From the NCBI GenBank assembly GCA_003989085.1, contig RXIV01000008.1:163501-227500 (forward strand): a DNA stretch of 64,000 bases. Direction: 5' to 3'. The notes under the pieces were generated by a model. It saw nothing but the letters and a program-made list of their open reading frames with translations, did no database searches and was not told where the DNA came from. Shown one piece after another: positions 44,891 through 53,451 of the stretch (position 1 is its first letter; each line of letters begins with the position of its first letter). Made by a program: the position numbers and the translations under genes. Source of the stretch: Candidatus Competibacteraceae bacterium. GTDB lineage: Bacteria; Pseudomonadota; Gammaproteobacteria; Competibacterales; Competibacteraceae.

Positions 44891-47059
44891 TTAACCTCTA
44901 ACCCGCAAAGCCCAGCACTGGTGAATCTTTGGATCGCGGGCGAAATCCAGCGGCAGGGTTTTCCGGCTCCAGTCCTCAATCTGCACCTCGGCCAGGCTCT
45001 CCCGATCCAGCCGGAAGCGGCGGTGATTGGTGGAAAAGACCAGCGTTCCATCCGGGGTCAGCAGACGCAAGGCCTGCCGTAGCAGTTCCACATGATCCCG
45101 CTGCACATCGAAATCATGGTCCAGTCGTTTGGAGTTGGAGAAGGTCGGCGGATCCACGAAAATCAGCTCGTAACGCTCCCGCGCCCACACCAGCCATTGC
45201 CGGCAATCCATCTGAATCAGTTGATGCCGAGGGCCACAGATGCCGTTCAATTCCAGATTGCGCCGCGCCCAATCCAGATAAGTCGCGGATAAGTCGACGG
45301 TGGTGGTGCTGGTTGCCCCGCCTAATGCTGCGTGGACTGTAGCTGCGCCGGTGTAACCGAACAGGTTGAGAAAACGCCGACCCGCCGCTTGTTCGCCCAG
45401 CCGTTGCCGGGTCAGACGGTGATCCAGAAACAGCCCGGTATCCAGATAATCGCTGAAGTTGACCAGAAACCGGCCCGGCCCCTCGTGGACTTCGTGGAAT
45501 CGGCCTTGTTGCGCCTGTTTCTGATACTGGCTGGAGCCACGTTGCCGTTGACGCACTTTCAGAAACACATTCTCTGCTGGCAACTCCAGCGCTGCTGGCA
45601 AGGCCGCCATGACCTGCTCCAGTCGTTCGCGGGCTCGGGTGGCGTCTACCGTTGCTGGCGGGGCGTACTCCTGAACGTGCAACCATTGTTCGTAACGATC
45701 AATAGCGACCGCATACTCCGGTAAATCAGCGTCATAGATCCGATAGCAACTTACCCCGTCCCGTGCCGCCCATCGGCCTAGATGGCGGAGGTTCTTGTGC
45801 AGCCGGTTGATAAAACCCTCCGCTCCACCCGCCGCTGCCTGCTTCAGCGCACGAGTGCGGGTTCTTTGATCCGCTGTCGCCCGATCCACGAAAAACTCCG
45901 ATTCCACCCGGAATCGCAGCAAGCGGCAGTCCAATGGCCCGTTGTGGAAAACGTGAACTTTTTCCGCCCGCAGCCCCATCCGCTTACCTAGTTCAGGATT
46001 GCTGGTGAACAGCGCCGCACGCCAGCCGTTCAATCGGGTTTTCAGCACTTCGCCGAATTCGGTGTAAAACTCGGCCAAATCTTCGGTTGCGCCTAATCGT
46101 TCGCCATAGGGCGGATTGGCAATCAATAGCCCCGGTATTCCCAGCGGTGGCTGGAGTGCGCTGAATGCCCGGCGCTCGATGCGCATCCGATCCGCTACGC
46201 CCGCTCGCCGGGCATTGGCCAGCGCTGCGCGCACCGCTTTTGGGTCGTGGTCACTCGCCAGGATCAGCGGAATTCGGGGTTTGCCGAGAGTGCGCCGCTC
46301 CTGCGCCTCAACCAACAATCGGTTCCATAACACGGGAATATGACCTAGCCAGCCACTGAAACCCCAGTGTTCGCGCAGCAGGCCCGGCGCCTGATCGCCA
46401 GCCATCCAGGTGGCTTCAATCGCCAATGTCCCGGAGCCGCATAAGGGGTCCAGCAGCGGCCCGCCCGCCGCCGCGATGTTCGGCCATCCTGATTTCAGCA
46501 GTAACGCAGCAGCCAACGTCTCTTTAAGCGGCGCGATCACGGTCGCTTCGCGGTAGCCGCGCCGGTGCAGGCTGTCTCCGGATAGATCGAGACTGACTGT
46601 GGCTTGCCGGTCGCGCAGCAGAACGTGAATCCGCAGATCCGGCTGCTGCCGATCCACGCCGGGTCGCTGTCCGCATTGCGCCCGGAATCGGTCGACCACC
46701 GCGTCCTTGACGCGCTGCGCTCCGTAATGGCTGTGGTCAATGCCAGAGCCGGTTCCAGTGAACTCAACGGCTAATGTCCCATCCGGGGCTAGATGATCTT
46801 CCCACGGCAAGGCATGAATCCCGGCGTAGAGCGCCTCAACCTCGGCTACCGGAAATTCTGCTAGCAGTAACAGCACCCGGCTAGCCGTGCGTGACCACAG
46901 ACAGACGCGGTAAGCCAGCTCCAGCGACCCCTGAAAGCGGATGCCGCCGCGTACCGATTTGATAGTGGTTGCGCCCAGTTTCACCAGCTCCGCCGCCAGC
47001 AATGGATCGACGCCTTCCGGGGCGGTCGCAATAAAAGTCTGCTCGTTCAAATGGATCAA
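44891..47059 (-). CDS. rlmL: Bifunctional 23S rRNA methyltransferase RlmKL
   Basis: Fused enzyme for m2G2445 and m7G2069 of 23S rRNA. The 722 residues comprise a THUMP domain (about 45-155), the RlmL half with LLDPLCGSGTLAIEATWMA and LIANPPYGERLG, and the RlmK half with NLFGYTGAATVHAALGGA and FVDPPTFSNSKR. Start is a rare TTG at 47059 overlapping the ybaK stop (TTGA), or TTG 47050; no ATG is available near the conserved N-terminus. Coupled to ybaK. Confidence 0.94.
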   Translation of the reverse strand: MIHLNEQTFIATAPEGVDPLLAAELVKLGATTIKSVRGGIRFQGSLELAYRVCLWSRTASRVLLLLAEFPVAEVEALYAGIHALPWEDHLAPDGTLAVEFTGTGSGIDHSHYGAQRVKDAVVDRFRAQCGQRPGVDRQQPDLRIHVLLRDRQATVSLDLSGDSLHRRGYREATVIAPLKETLAAALLLKSGWPNIAAAGGPLLDPLCGSGTLAIEATWMAGDQAPGLLREHWGFSGWLGHIPVLWNRLLVEAQERRTLGKPRIPLILASDHDPKAVRAALANARRAGVADRMRIERRAFSALQPPLGIPGLLIANPPYGERLGATEDLAEFYTEFGEVLKTRLNGWRAALFTSNPELGKRMGLRAEKVHVFHNGPLDCRLLRFRVESEFFVDRATADQRTRTRALKQAAAGGAEGFINRLHKNLRHLGRWAARDGVSCYRIYDADLPEYAVAIDRYEQWLHVQEYAPPATVDATRARERLEQVMAALPAALELPAENVFLKVRQRQRGSSQYQKQAQQGRFHEVHEGPGRFLVNFSDYLDTGLFLDHRLTRQRLGEQAAGRRFLNLFGYTGAATVHAALGGATSTTTVDLSATYLDWARRNLELNGICGPRHQLIQMDCRQWLVWARERYELIFVDPPTFSNSKRLDHDFDVQRDHVELLRQALRLLTPDGTLVFSTNHRRFRLDRESLAEVQIEDWSRKTLPLDFARDPKIHQCWALRVRG

Positions 47060-47544
47060 TCCTCTACCGCAACGTTAACCAGAGTGGGCTGCAACAGACG
47101 TTGTACTTCGTTTGGCGGCAGACTGATCAGAAAACCACGTTTGCCGCCGTTAATGTAAAGCAGCGGCAGGTCGAGGATGCTGGCTTCCATGTATACCGGC
47201 ATGATCTTGCGGACGCCGAACGGTGAAGTCCCGCCGACCAGATAGCCGGTATGTTTATTGGCGATGGCTGGGTCACAGGGGGTTATAGTTTTCGCCCCCA
47301 GCACCCGCGCCAGTTCTCTGGTGGAGACCTTGCGGTCACCATGCATCAGCATGATCAATGGTTGCCGGCGCTCGTCTTCCAGAATCAGGGTTTTAATCAC
47401 GCTATGTTCGTCCACTCCGAGACTAGCAGCGCTGTGGGCGGTGCCGCCCCGTTCTTCGTAGCGATAGAGGTGCCCGGTGAATGCAATTTGATGCTCGCGC
47501 AGGCGTCGGGTCGCGGGGGTGACGGGAAACTTTTCTTTACTCAT
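47056..47544 (-). CDS. ybaK: Cys-tRNA(Pro)/Cys-tRNA(Cys) deacylase, YbaK type
   Basis: Trans-editing hydrolase that clears Cys-tRNA-Pro. The 162-residue protein has ATRRLREHQIAFTGHLYRYEE, the substrate pocket residues in VIKTLILEDERR, and VGGTSPFGVRKIMPVYMEAS, where GGxSPFG-type motif is diagnostic. The AT-rich region upstream should hold its promoter. Stop overlaps rlmKL start. Confidence 0.93.
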   Translation of the reverse strand: MSKEKFPVTPATRRLREHQIAFTGHLYRYEERGGTAHSAASLGVDEHSVIKTLILEDERRQPLIMLMHGDRKVSTRELARVLGAKTITPCDPAIANKHTGYLVGGTSPFGVRKIMPVYMEASILDLPLLYINGGKRGFLISLPPNEVQRLLQPTLVNVAVED

Positions 47545-48305
47545 CGTGTGGTATTTTTCACGGTTGTTGTTTTTTGGTAATTTTAATACATAGTTGTTCT
47601 TAAGATAACTATTGGTTGTTTTGATAAATAAATGATAAATCTATTCAACAGGATTTTCATAACATTTTAAAATTTTAAATATTTTATTTGAGTCTCTTCC
47701 ATGAATTCTAGATTTTAATGATTATTTTGCGTCGCATCTTCGATAAAGATTGGTCAGCAGTAGTGGATTGAATTAGGTGTTGTTGTGAAATGATAAAATA
47801 TTTTTGTAAGTCTGATTCTTGTTTTGTCAAACCTGATTTGCTTCAATACTTAAGGTATCGTTAAATCCTACCGGCTTTCATGAAAATCAAATAGTTAGGC
47901 TACTTCTCTGACCTTGTGAAGCAGGTTGACGAGTTTTCTTAATACAACAATTTGATCTTAGTAAGGATTTTTCAGACTTGTCAGACCACAAGGTTTGCGC
48001 AGAACATCCTTTTATATCAAATTATTACAGATTTTTGACCGGAATTGCCAAAACCACCAAAGCAACTATTTAGTCCCGTTTCCTGCCGGTCGGAACGATG
48101 AGGCTAAACATTGAGGGCGGAGTATTCGCGGTCCGCGCCTCAGCCTTTTTGAGCATCGCTCAGGGAAGAGGAGATTAGATTCTTTACCTGTCAGGTTGGT
48201 TTTATCGACGATAAACGCCAGGCTTTTTTCTTGCCCCAAGCGGCTTACTGATTCCGATTTGCGTAGGACCAAAGGCGTCTTGGGTTACCGGGAGGATTTT
48301 GCGGA
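47545..48305. other. 761-bp AT-rich region without a convincing gene
   Basis: The left part (about 47545-48060) is strikingly AT-rich with many stops in all frames and several T-rich tracts. The right part returns to normal composition and contains the palindrome TTTATCGACGATAAA (48201-48215) followed by a T6 run (48224-48229), and small stem GAGC-ATC-GCTC. A minus-strand frame at 48066-48272 (68 codons) has no recognised similarity. It must contain promoters for the divergent ybaK and DUF882 genes; a small RNA is possible. Confidence 0.5.
48201..48229 (+). terminator. Possible terminator or small-RNA 3' end
   Basis: Perfect 7-bp palindromic stem TTTATCG-A-CGATAAA, then ACGCCAGGC and TTTTTT. 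The T-run is 8 bases from the stem, longer than ideal. No upstream plus-strand gene is present, so an unannotated transcript is implied if it is functional. Confidence 0.3.
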
Positions 48306-48899
48306 ATGCGAAAGAATGCAGCGCTTCAACCGGCCAGTCTGCCGGTGGAAACTCCGTCCACGCCGAGCCGGCGCGGGTTTCTGAAATGGGCGGCCGGTGG
48401 CCTCAGCGCTGCGGCGTTGACGCCGGATCTGCTCAAGGCGGCGGTTCTACGAGATCGCTATCTCTTCTTTCATAATCCCAATACTGATGAAACAGTCCGC
48501 AAAGTCTACTGGACGCCGCGTGAGGGCTATGTTCGCGAGTCGATCAATGAGATTAGCTGGGCGTTGCGCGATTACCATAACGATCAGGTCAAGATATTTG
48601 ACCCAAGTGTGTTGGATCAGCTCTACGCTCTGCAATTGCAGATGGGGCTGTGGACACCGGTCAATGTGATCAGCGGCTACCGGTCGCCCACGACCAACGG
48701 GGCGCTTTGCGAGCGTAGCCGAGGCGTGGCCCGCAATAGTTTTCACATGCAGGCTATGGCGTTGGACATCCGGTTGCCCGGCGGCCGAGTTTCCGATCTC
48801 TACCGGGCGGCCCGTGCGCTAGGCGCGGGTGGTGTTGGTTATTATCCTAGTTCGAACTTCGTCCATATTGACAGTGGGCCAGTTCGGTATTGGGGTTAA
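48306..48899 (+). CDS. Tat-exported DUF882/YcbK-type peptidase M15-like protein
   Basis: A 197-residue protein with a textbook Tat motif SRRGFLK (21-27) and hydrophobic segment WAAGGLSAAALTP, so exported folded to the periplasm. The mature domain has LFFHNPNTDETV, the NVISGYRSPTTN block and the zinc-site segments SFHMQAMALDIRL and SSNFVHIDSGPVRYWG seen in MepK/YcbK murein endopeptidases. It probably cuts peptidoglycan cross-links. GGGAGGA precedes the ATG. Strong terminator follows. Confidence 0.9.
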   Translation: MRKNAALQPASLPVETPSTPSRRGFLKWAAGGLSAAALTPDLLKAAVLRDRYLFFHNPNTDETVRKVYWTPREGYVRESINEISWALRDYHNDQVKIFDPSVLDQLYALQLQMGLWTPVNVISGYRSPTTNGALCERSRGVARNSFHMQAMALDIRLPGGRVSDLYRAARALGAGGVGYYPSSNFVHIDSGPVRYWG

Positions 48900-48923
48900 A
48901 CCGGCGGACAAACTGCATCAACG

Positions 48924-48953
48924 AAAAAGGGGCGGTCTCAGCACCGCCCCTTT
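48924..48953. terminator. Bidirectional terminator between DUF882 gene and dctM
   Basis: Stem GGGGCGGT/ACCGCCCC (arms 48929-48936 and 48943-48950), A5 on the left and TTT on the right, between convergent genes. It works best on the minus strand (T5). Confidence 0.85.
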
Positions 48954-48971
48954 CTGCGTCCGCCTGGTCAA

Positions 48972-50249
48972 TTAGAACATAAGATGGGGCAGGAACAGGC
49001 TGATTTGCGGGATGTAGGTGATGATCATCAGGAAGCTCAGCATCACCATCAGCCACGGCCATGCGGCTTTTACCACTTCCCAGAGCGGCATCCCGGTGAT
49101 TCCCGAGGTGACGAATAGGTTCAACCCCACCGGCGGGGTGATCATGCCGATTTCCATGTTCACCGTCATGATGATGCCCAGATGGATCGGGTCAATGCCC
49201 AACTGGACGGCAATGGGGAACAGAATCGGCGCCAGGATCAGCAAGATCGACGATGGCTCCATGAAGTTGCCGGCGATCAGCAGGATAATGTTGACCACAA
49301 TCAAAAATTGCCAAGGTGCCAGACCCCAGCCGATGATCGTTTCCGCCATGACTTGCGGGATGCGTTCAGTGGTCAGCACATGGGCGAACAGCATGGCGTT
49401 GGCAATGATGAACAACAACATCACCGTGACCTTGCCGGCGTCGGCGAATACCTTGGGAATTTGCGCCCAGCCCATGTCCCGGTGGACGAACAGGGCGACG
49501 ATGAAGGCGTAGACTGCTGCTACAGCGGCGGCCTCGGTTGCGGTGAAAATACCGCCGTAGATGCCGCCCATCACCACAAAGATGAGCCCCAACCCCCAAA
49601 TGGCGTCACGGGTGGCGACCATCAGTTCCCGGAATGATGCCCGTGGTTGCACCGGAACCTTAAATTTACGGGCGCTAAAATAGATGGCCGCCATCAACAT
49701 CAGACCCAGTAAAGCACCGGGAACAACGCCGGCCATGAACAACTGGCCGACCGATTGCTCAGTCGCGGCAGCATACACCACCATCACGATAGACGGCGGG
49801 ATCAGAATGCCCAGAGTGCCTGCGTTGCAGATCATCCCGGCGGCGTAAGGTAGCGGATAGCCGGATTTGACCATCGCGCCGATGACGATGGAGCCAATCG
49901 CCGCCACGGTAGCCGGCGATGACCCGGAGACCGCCGCGAACAGCATACAGGCCAGCACTGAGGCGATGCCCAACCCGCCGTGGAAATGACCAACGGCGGC
50001 AATGGCGAAGCGAATCAGACGCCGCGCCACTCCGCCGGTGGTTAGGAATGCCGAAGCCAAAATGAAGAATGGGATCGCCAGCAGGGTGTAATGCTCCATG
50101 GTGTCGAACAGCTTGAGTGACATGGAGGCCAGCGAATCACTGGTGAAAAACAGGACGGTCAGGATGCTGGACAAACCCAGAGAGAACGCAATCGGCACGC
50201 CCATGAGCAGAAACAGAAACAGGATGCTAAACAGGAATAACGAAGTCAT
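48972..50249 (-). CDS. dctM: TRAP transporter large permease DctM
   Basis: Inner-membrane Na+-coupled transport subunit of 425 residues with about 12 hydrophobic segments. Family blocks are LFLLMGVPIAFSLGLSS, IPFFILASAFLTTGG, AAVSGSSPATVAAIGSIVI, GTLGILIPPSIVMVVYA and MEIGMITPPVGLNLFVTSG. Starts in an ATGA overlap with dctQ, last in dctPQM. Likely substrate dicarboxylates or other organic acids. Confidence 0.95.
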   Translation of the reverse strand: MTSLFLFSILFLFLLMGVPIAFSLGLSSILTVLFFTSDSLASMSLKLFDTMEHYTLLAIPFFILASAFLTTGGVARRLIRFAIAAVGHFHGGLGIASVLACMLFAAVSGSSPATVAAIGSIVIGAMVKSGYPLPYAAGMICNAGTLGILIPPSIVMVVYAAATEQSVGQLFMAGVVPGALLGLMLMAAIYFSARKFKVPVQPRASFRELMVATRDAIWGLGLIFVVMGGIYGGIFTATEAAAVAAVYAFIVALFVHRDMGWAQIPKVFADAGKVTVMLLFIIANAMLFAHVLTTERIPQVMAETIIGWGLAPWQFLIVVNIILLIAGNFMEPSSILLILAPILFPIAVQLGIDPIHLGIIMTVNMEIGMITPPVGLNLFVTSGITGMPLWEVVKAAWPWLMVMLSFLMIITYIPQISLFLPHLMF

Positions 50250-50845
50250 GGCGCTTTCTCCTCGCGGTTGATCGGAGCAGCGGGATGGTTCGGGTGCAGG
50301 ATTTCGATCACATCAACCGTTCCGTCTGCTTCAACCGCTTCGATCGCCTCGCGGGCCTCGTCAGCCAGCCGTAAACCTTCTTGCCGGCCATGCAGGGTAT
50401 GCCAGGCGACTTGTAGCAACCGCAGCAACGCCAGCACTAGGCCAACGGGCAACATGATGAACAGAATCCAGCGCGGAATGGGCAGATCCTGGGCTTCGAT
50501 GCCGATAGCGTAGAGCTTGTAGACATAGCCGGCTGAACCAATCAGTAAAATGATACAATAGGCGCAGCAGCACAGTACTGCGGCCAGACCAACGGCGCGG
50601 CGGAGGGTGTGCGGCAACTGGCGCACCACCACGTCAATGCCAATGTGGGCGCCGACCTTGATACCGTAGGACACGCCAAACAGCACCAGCCAGGCGAACA
50701 GATAAGTGGTCAATTCCAGCGCCCAGCCAAAACCGGTGCCAAAGATATAGCGAGCGACCACCTGACTGAAGGTGATAAGGGTCATCAACGCCAGCAGTAG
50801 GGCAATAAAGCCCTCCTCCAGATGATGGACAATGCGGATCAACAT
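50246..50845 (-). CDS. dctQ: TRAP transporter small permease DctQ
   Basis: Four-helix membrane subunit that pairs with DctM. ATG 50845 is chosen for the GGAGAG site upstream and gives 199 residues; membrane segments include ALMTLITFSQVVARYIFG and YLFAWLVLFGVSYGIKVGAHIG, the typical DctQ pattern. The C-terminal 40 residues form a longer than usual acidic cytosolic tail (DEAREAIEAVEADGTVDVIE). Confidence 0.93.
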   Translation of the reverse strand: MLIRIVHHLEEGFIALLLALMTLITFSQVVARYIFGTGFGWALELTTYLFAWLVLFGVSYGIKVGAHIGIDVVVRQLPHTLRRAVGLAAVLCCCAYCIILLIGSAGYVYKLYAIGIEAQDLPIPRWILFIMLPVGLVLALLRLLQVAWHTLHGRQEGLRLADEAREAIEAVEADGTVDVIEILHPNHPAAPINREEKAP

Positions 50846-50922
50846 GCGGGACTCTCCGAACGGAAGCGCAAAACTGCCGCCCCATGCGGACACGGGGCAG
50901 TCAGACCAGTCGGGAAGAGGTG

Positions 50923-51999
<1,077 letters not shown>

Positions 52000-52060
52000 C
52001 TAAATTAAGGATAGAAGATCAAACCGGCAGAAAGCGCTGCGAATCAGCACAAAACACCTT

Positions 52061-52924
52061 TCACTGTGCTTCGGTGCCTTGTCGCCCCGCCAACGTCAGC
52101 GCCAGCTCATACAGAGGCTTTTTCCGCAGTCCGGTGTATTTGGCCGCCACCGCTACCGCCCGGCTGGTAGGCAATTCTGCCAGCAGTATCGTCAGCAGTC
52201 GGCGAATTTCCGGGCTATCCGCCTCGCCCGCTGGTGCAGCGCCTTGCGTTAGCAACACAAATTCCCCTTTGCTACGGACCGGATCCGCCGCCAGCCAGTT
52301 CGCCAGTCCGGCCAGCGTATCACTCTGGACTTCCTCAAAACGCTTGGTCAGTTCGCGGGCCACCACGGCAGGCCGGTCGCCACCAAAGGTTGCTGCCAGA
52401 TCAGCCAGGGTTTCCGCCACTCGATGGCTGGCTTCGAGAAACACCAGGGTGCGCTCCTCGCCGACCAGCGTCTGCAACCGCTCCCGCCGGGCCGCGCTTT
52501 TAGCCGGCAGAAAGCCCTCGAACCCAAAGCGGTCAGTCGGCAGACCCGCTACTGAGAGCGCCGCCAGCAGGCTGCTGGGACCGGGAACCGGAATTACCTT
52601 CAAGCCCTGCCGGCGCAACTCGCGCACCAAGGGAAAGCCGGGATCGCTGATCAGCGGCGTCCCGGCGTCCGAAACCAATGCAATGGCCTTGCCTTCTCGC
52701 AGTAAGCCGATGACCTGCCCCAGTCGGGCGCGTTCATTGTGTTCATGCAGCGACAGCAACGGTGTCTGGATGCCGCAATGGCGCAGTAACTGCCCGGTAT
52801 GCCGGGTATCCTCGGCGGCGATGCAATCCACTTCCTGCAACACCCGCAGGGCGCGGGCGCTGAGGTCTTCAAGATTGCCAATCGGCGTTGCCACCACATA
52901 TAACGCCCCGGATTCGACGGTCAT
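52061..52924 (-). CDS. rsmI: 16S rRNA (cytidine(1402)-2'-O)-methyltransferase
   Basis: Tetrapyrrole-methylase-fold RNA methyltransferase acting on the 30S decoding centre with RsmH. The 287-residue protein has LYVVATPIGNLEDLSARAL, CIAAEDTRHTGQLL, LVSDAGTPLISDPGFPLVR and PGPSSLLAALSVAGLPTDRF. It diverges from yraN with only 16 bp between start codons. Confidence 0.96.
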   Translation of the reverse strand: MTVESGALYVVATPIGNLEDLSARALRVLQEVDCIAAEDTRHTGQLLRHCGIQTPLLSLHEHNERARLGQVIGLLREGKAIALVSDAGTPLISDPGFPLVRELRRQGLKVIPVPGPSSLLAALSVAGLPTDRFGFEGFLPAKSAARRERLQTLVGEERTLVFLEASHRVAETLADLAATFGGDRPAVVARELTKRFEEVQSDTLAGLANWLAADPVRSKGEFVLLTQGAAPAGEADSPEIRRLLTILLAELPTSRAVAVAAKYTGLRKKPLYELALTLAGRQGTEAQ

Positions 52925-52940
52925 GCTTTAACCCTCTACA

Positions 52941-53351
52941 ATGCCGCAACTTTTTAATCAGCCCGATAGGACTTTTCATCACCGGAGACTCGCCTTGATC
53001 AGTCGCGTCGCCCAGGGAACCGCTGCCGAAACTCTGGCCCTGCGCTATCTCGAAGCACGGGGCTTACTGCTTGAAGCACGCAACTTTCGGTGTCGGGGCG
53101 GCGAACTGGACCTGATTATGCGCGACGGCGAGCATCTGGTGTTTGTGGAAGTCCGCAGTCGCCACGATGCCCGTTATGGCGTCCCGGCGGAATCGGTGAC
53201 CCGTACCAAGCAACAACGATTGGTGCGGGCCGCCACGCGCTACCTGCAATGCCGGCCTTCCGACCAACCCTGCCGTTTCGACGTGGTCGCCATTCTTCAA
53301 TCGGAGGATACGCCGCACATCGAGTGGATTCAGGACGCATTTCAAAGTTGA
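52941..53351 (+). CDS. yraN: YraN family endonuclease-like protein (UPF0102)
   Basis: A 136-residue protein of the PD-(D/E)XK nuclease fold: GTAAETLALRYLEARG, then GGELDLIMRDGEHLVFVEVRSR containing the Asp and Glu-x-(Lys/Arg) active-site pattern, and SVTRTKQQRLVRAATRYL. Family function is not settled; linked to DNA processing. The neighbouring position of rsmI is conserved, though lpoA, often between them, is absent here. Confidence 0.9.
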   Translation: MPQLFNQPDRTFHHRRLALISRVAQGTAAETLALRYLEARGLLLEARNFRCRGGELDLIMRDGEHLVFVEVRSRHDARYGVPAESVTRTKQQRLVRAATRYLQCRPSDQPCRFDVVAILQSEDTPHIEWIQDAFQS

Positions 53352-53451
53352 ATTCGGCCCGGACTGTTTGAACAGGCGTCATCGGGAACGCCTATCCTTA
53401 TCCGCATCATTCGCATATCCCGTTTCAGAATCCAGTAGGAGAACAGTAGAC

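Noticed and set aside
48066..48272. 68-codon minus-strand frame in the AT-rich gap
   Set aside because: No recognised family, no clear ribosome-binding site and basic low-complexity composition; kept only as a note.
52074..52931. 285-codon plus-strand frame
   Set aside because: Antisense of rsmI; Ser/Arg-rich translation typical of a GC-rich shadow frame.
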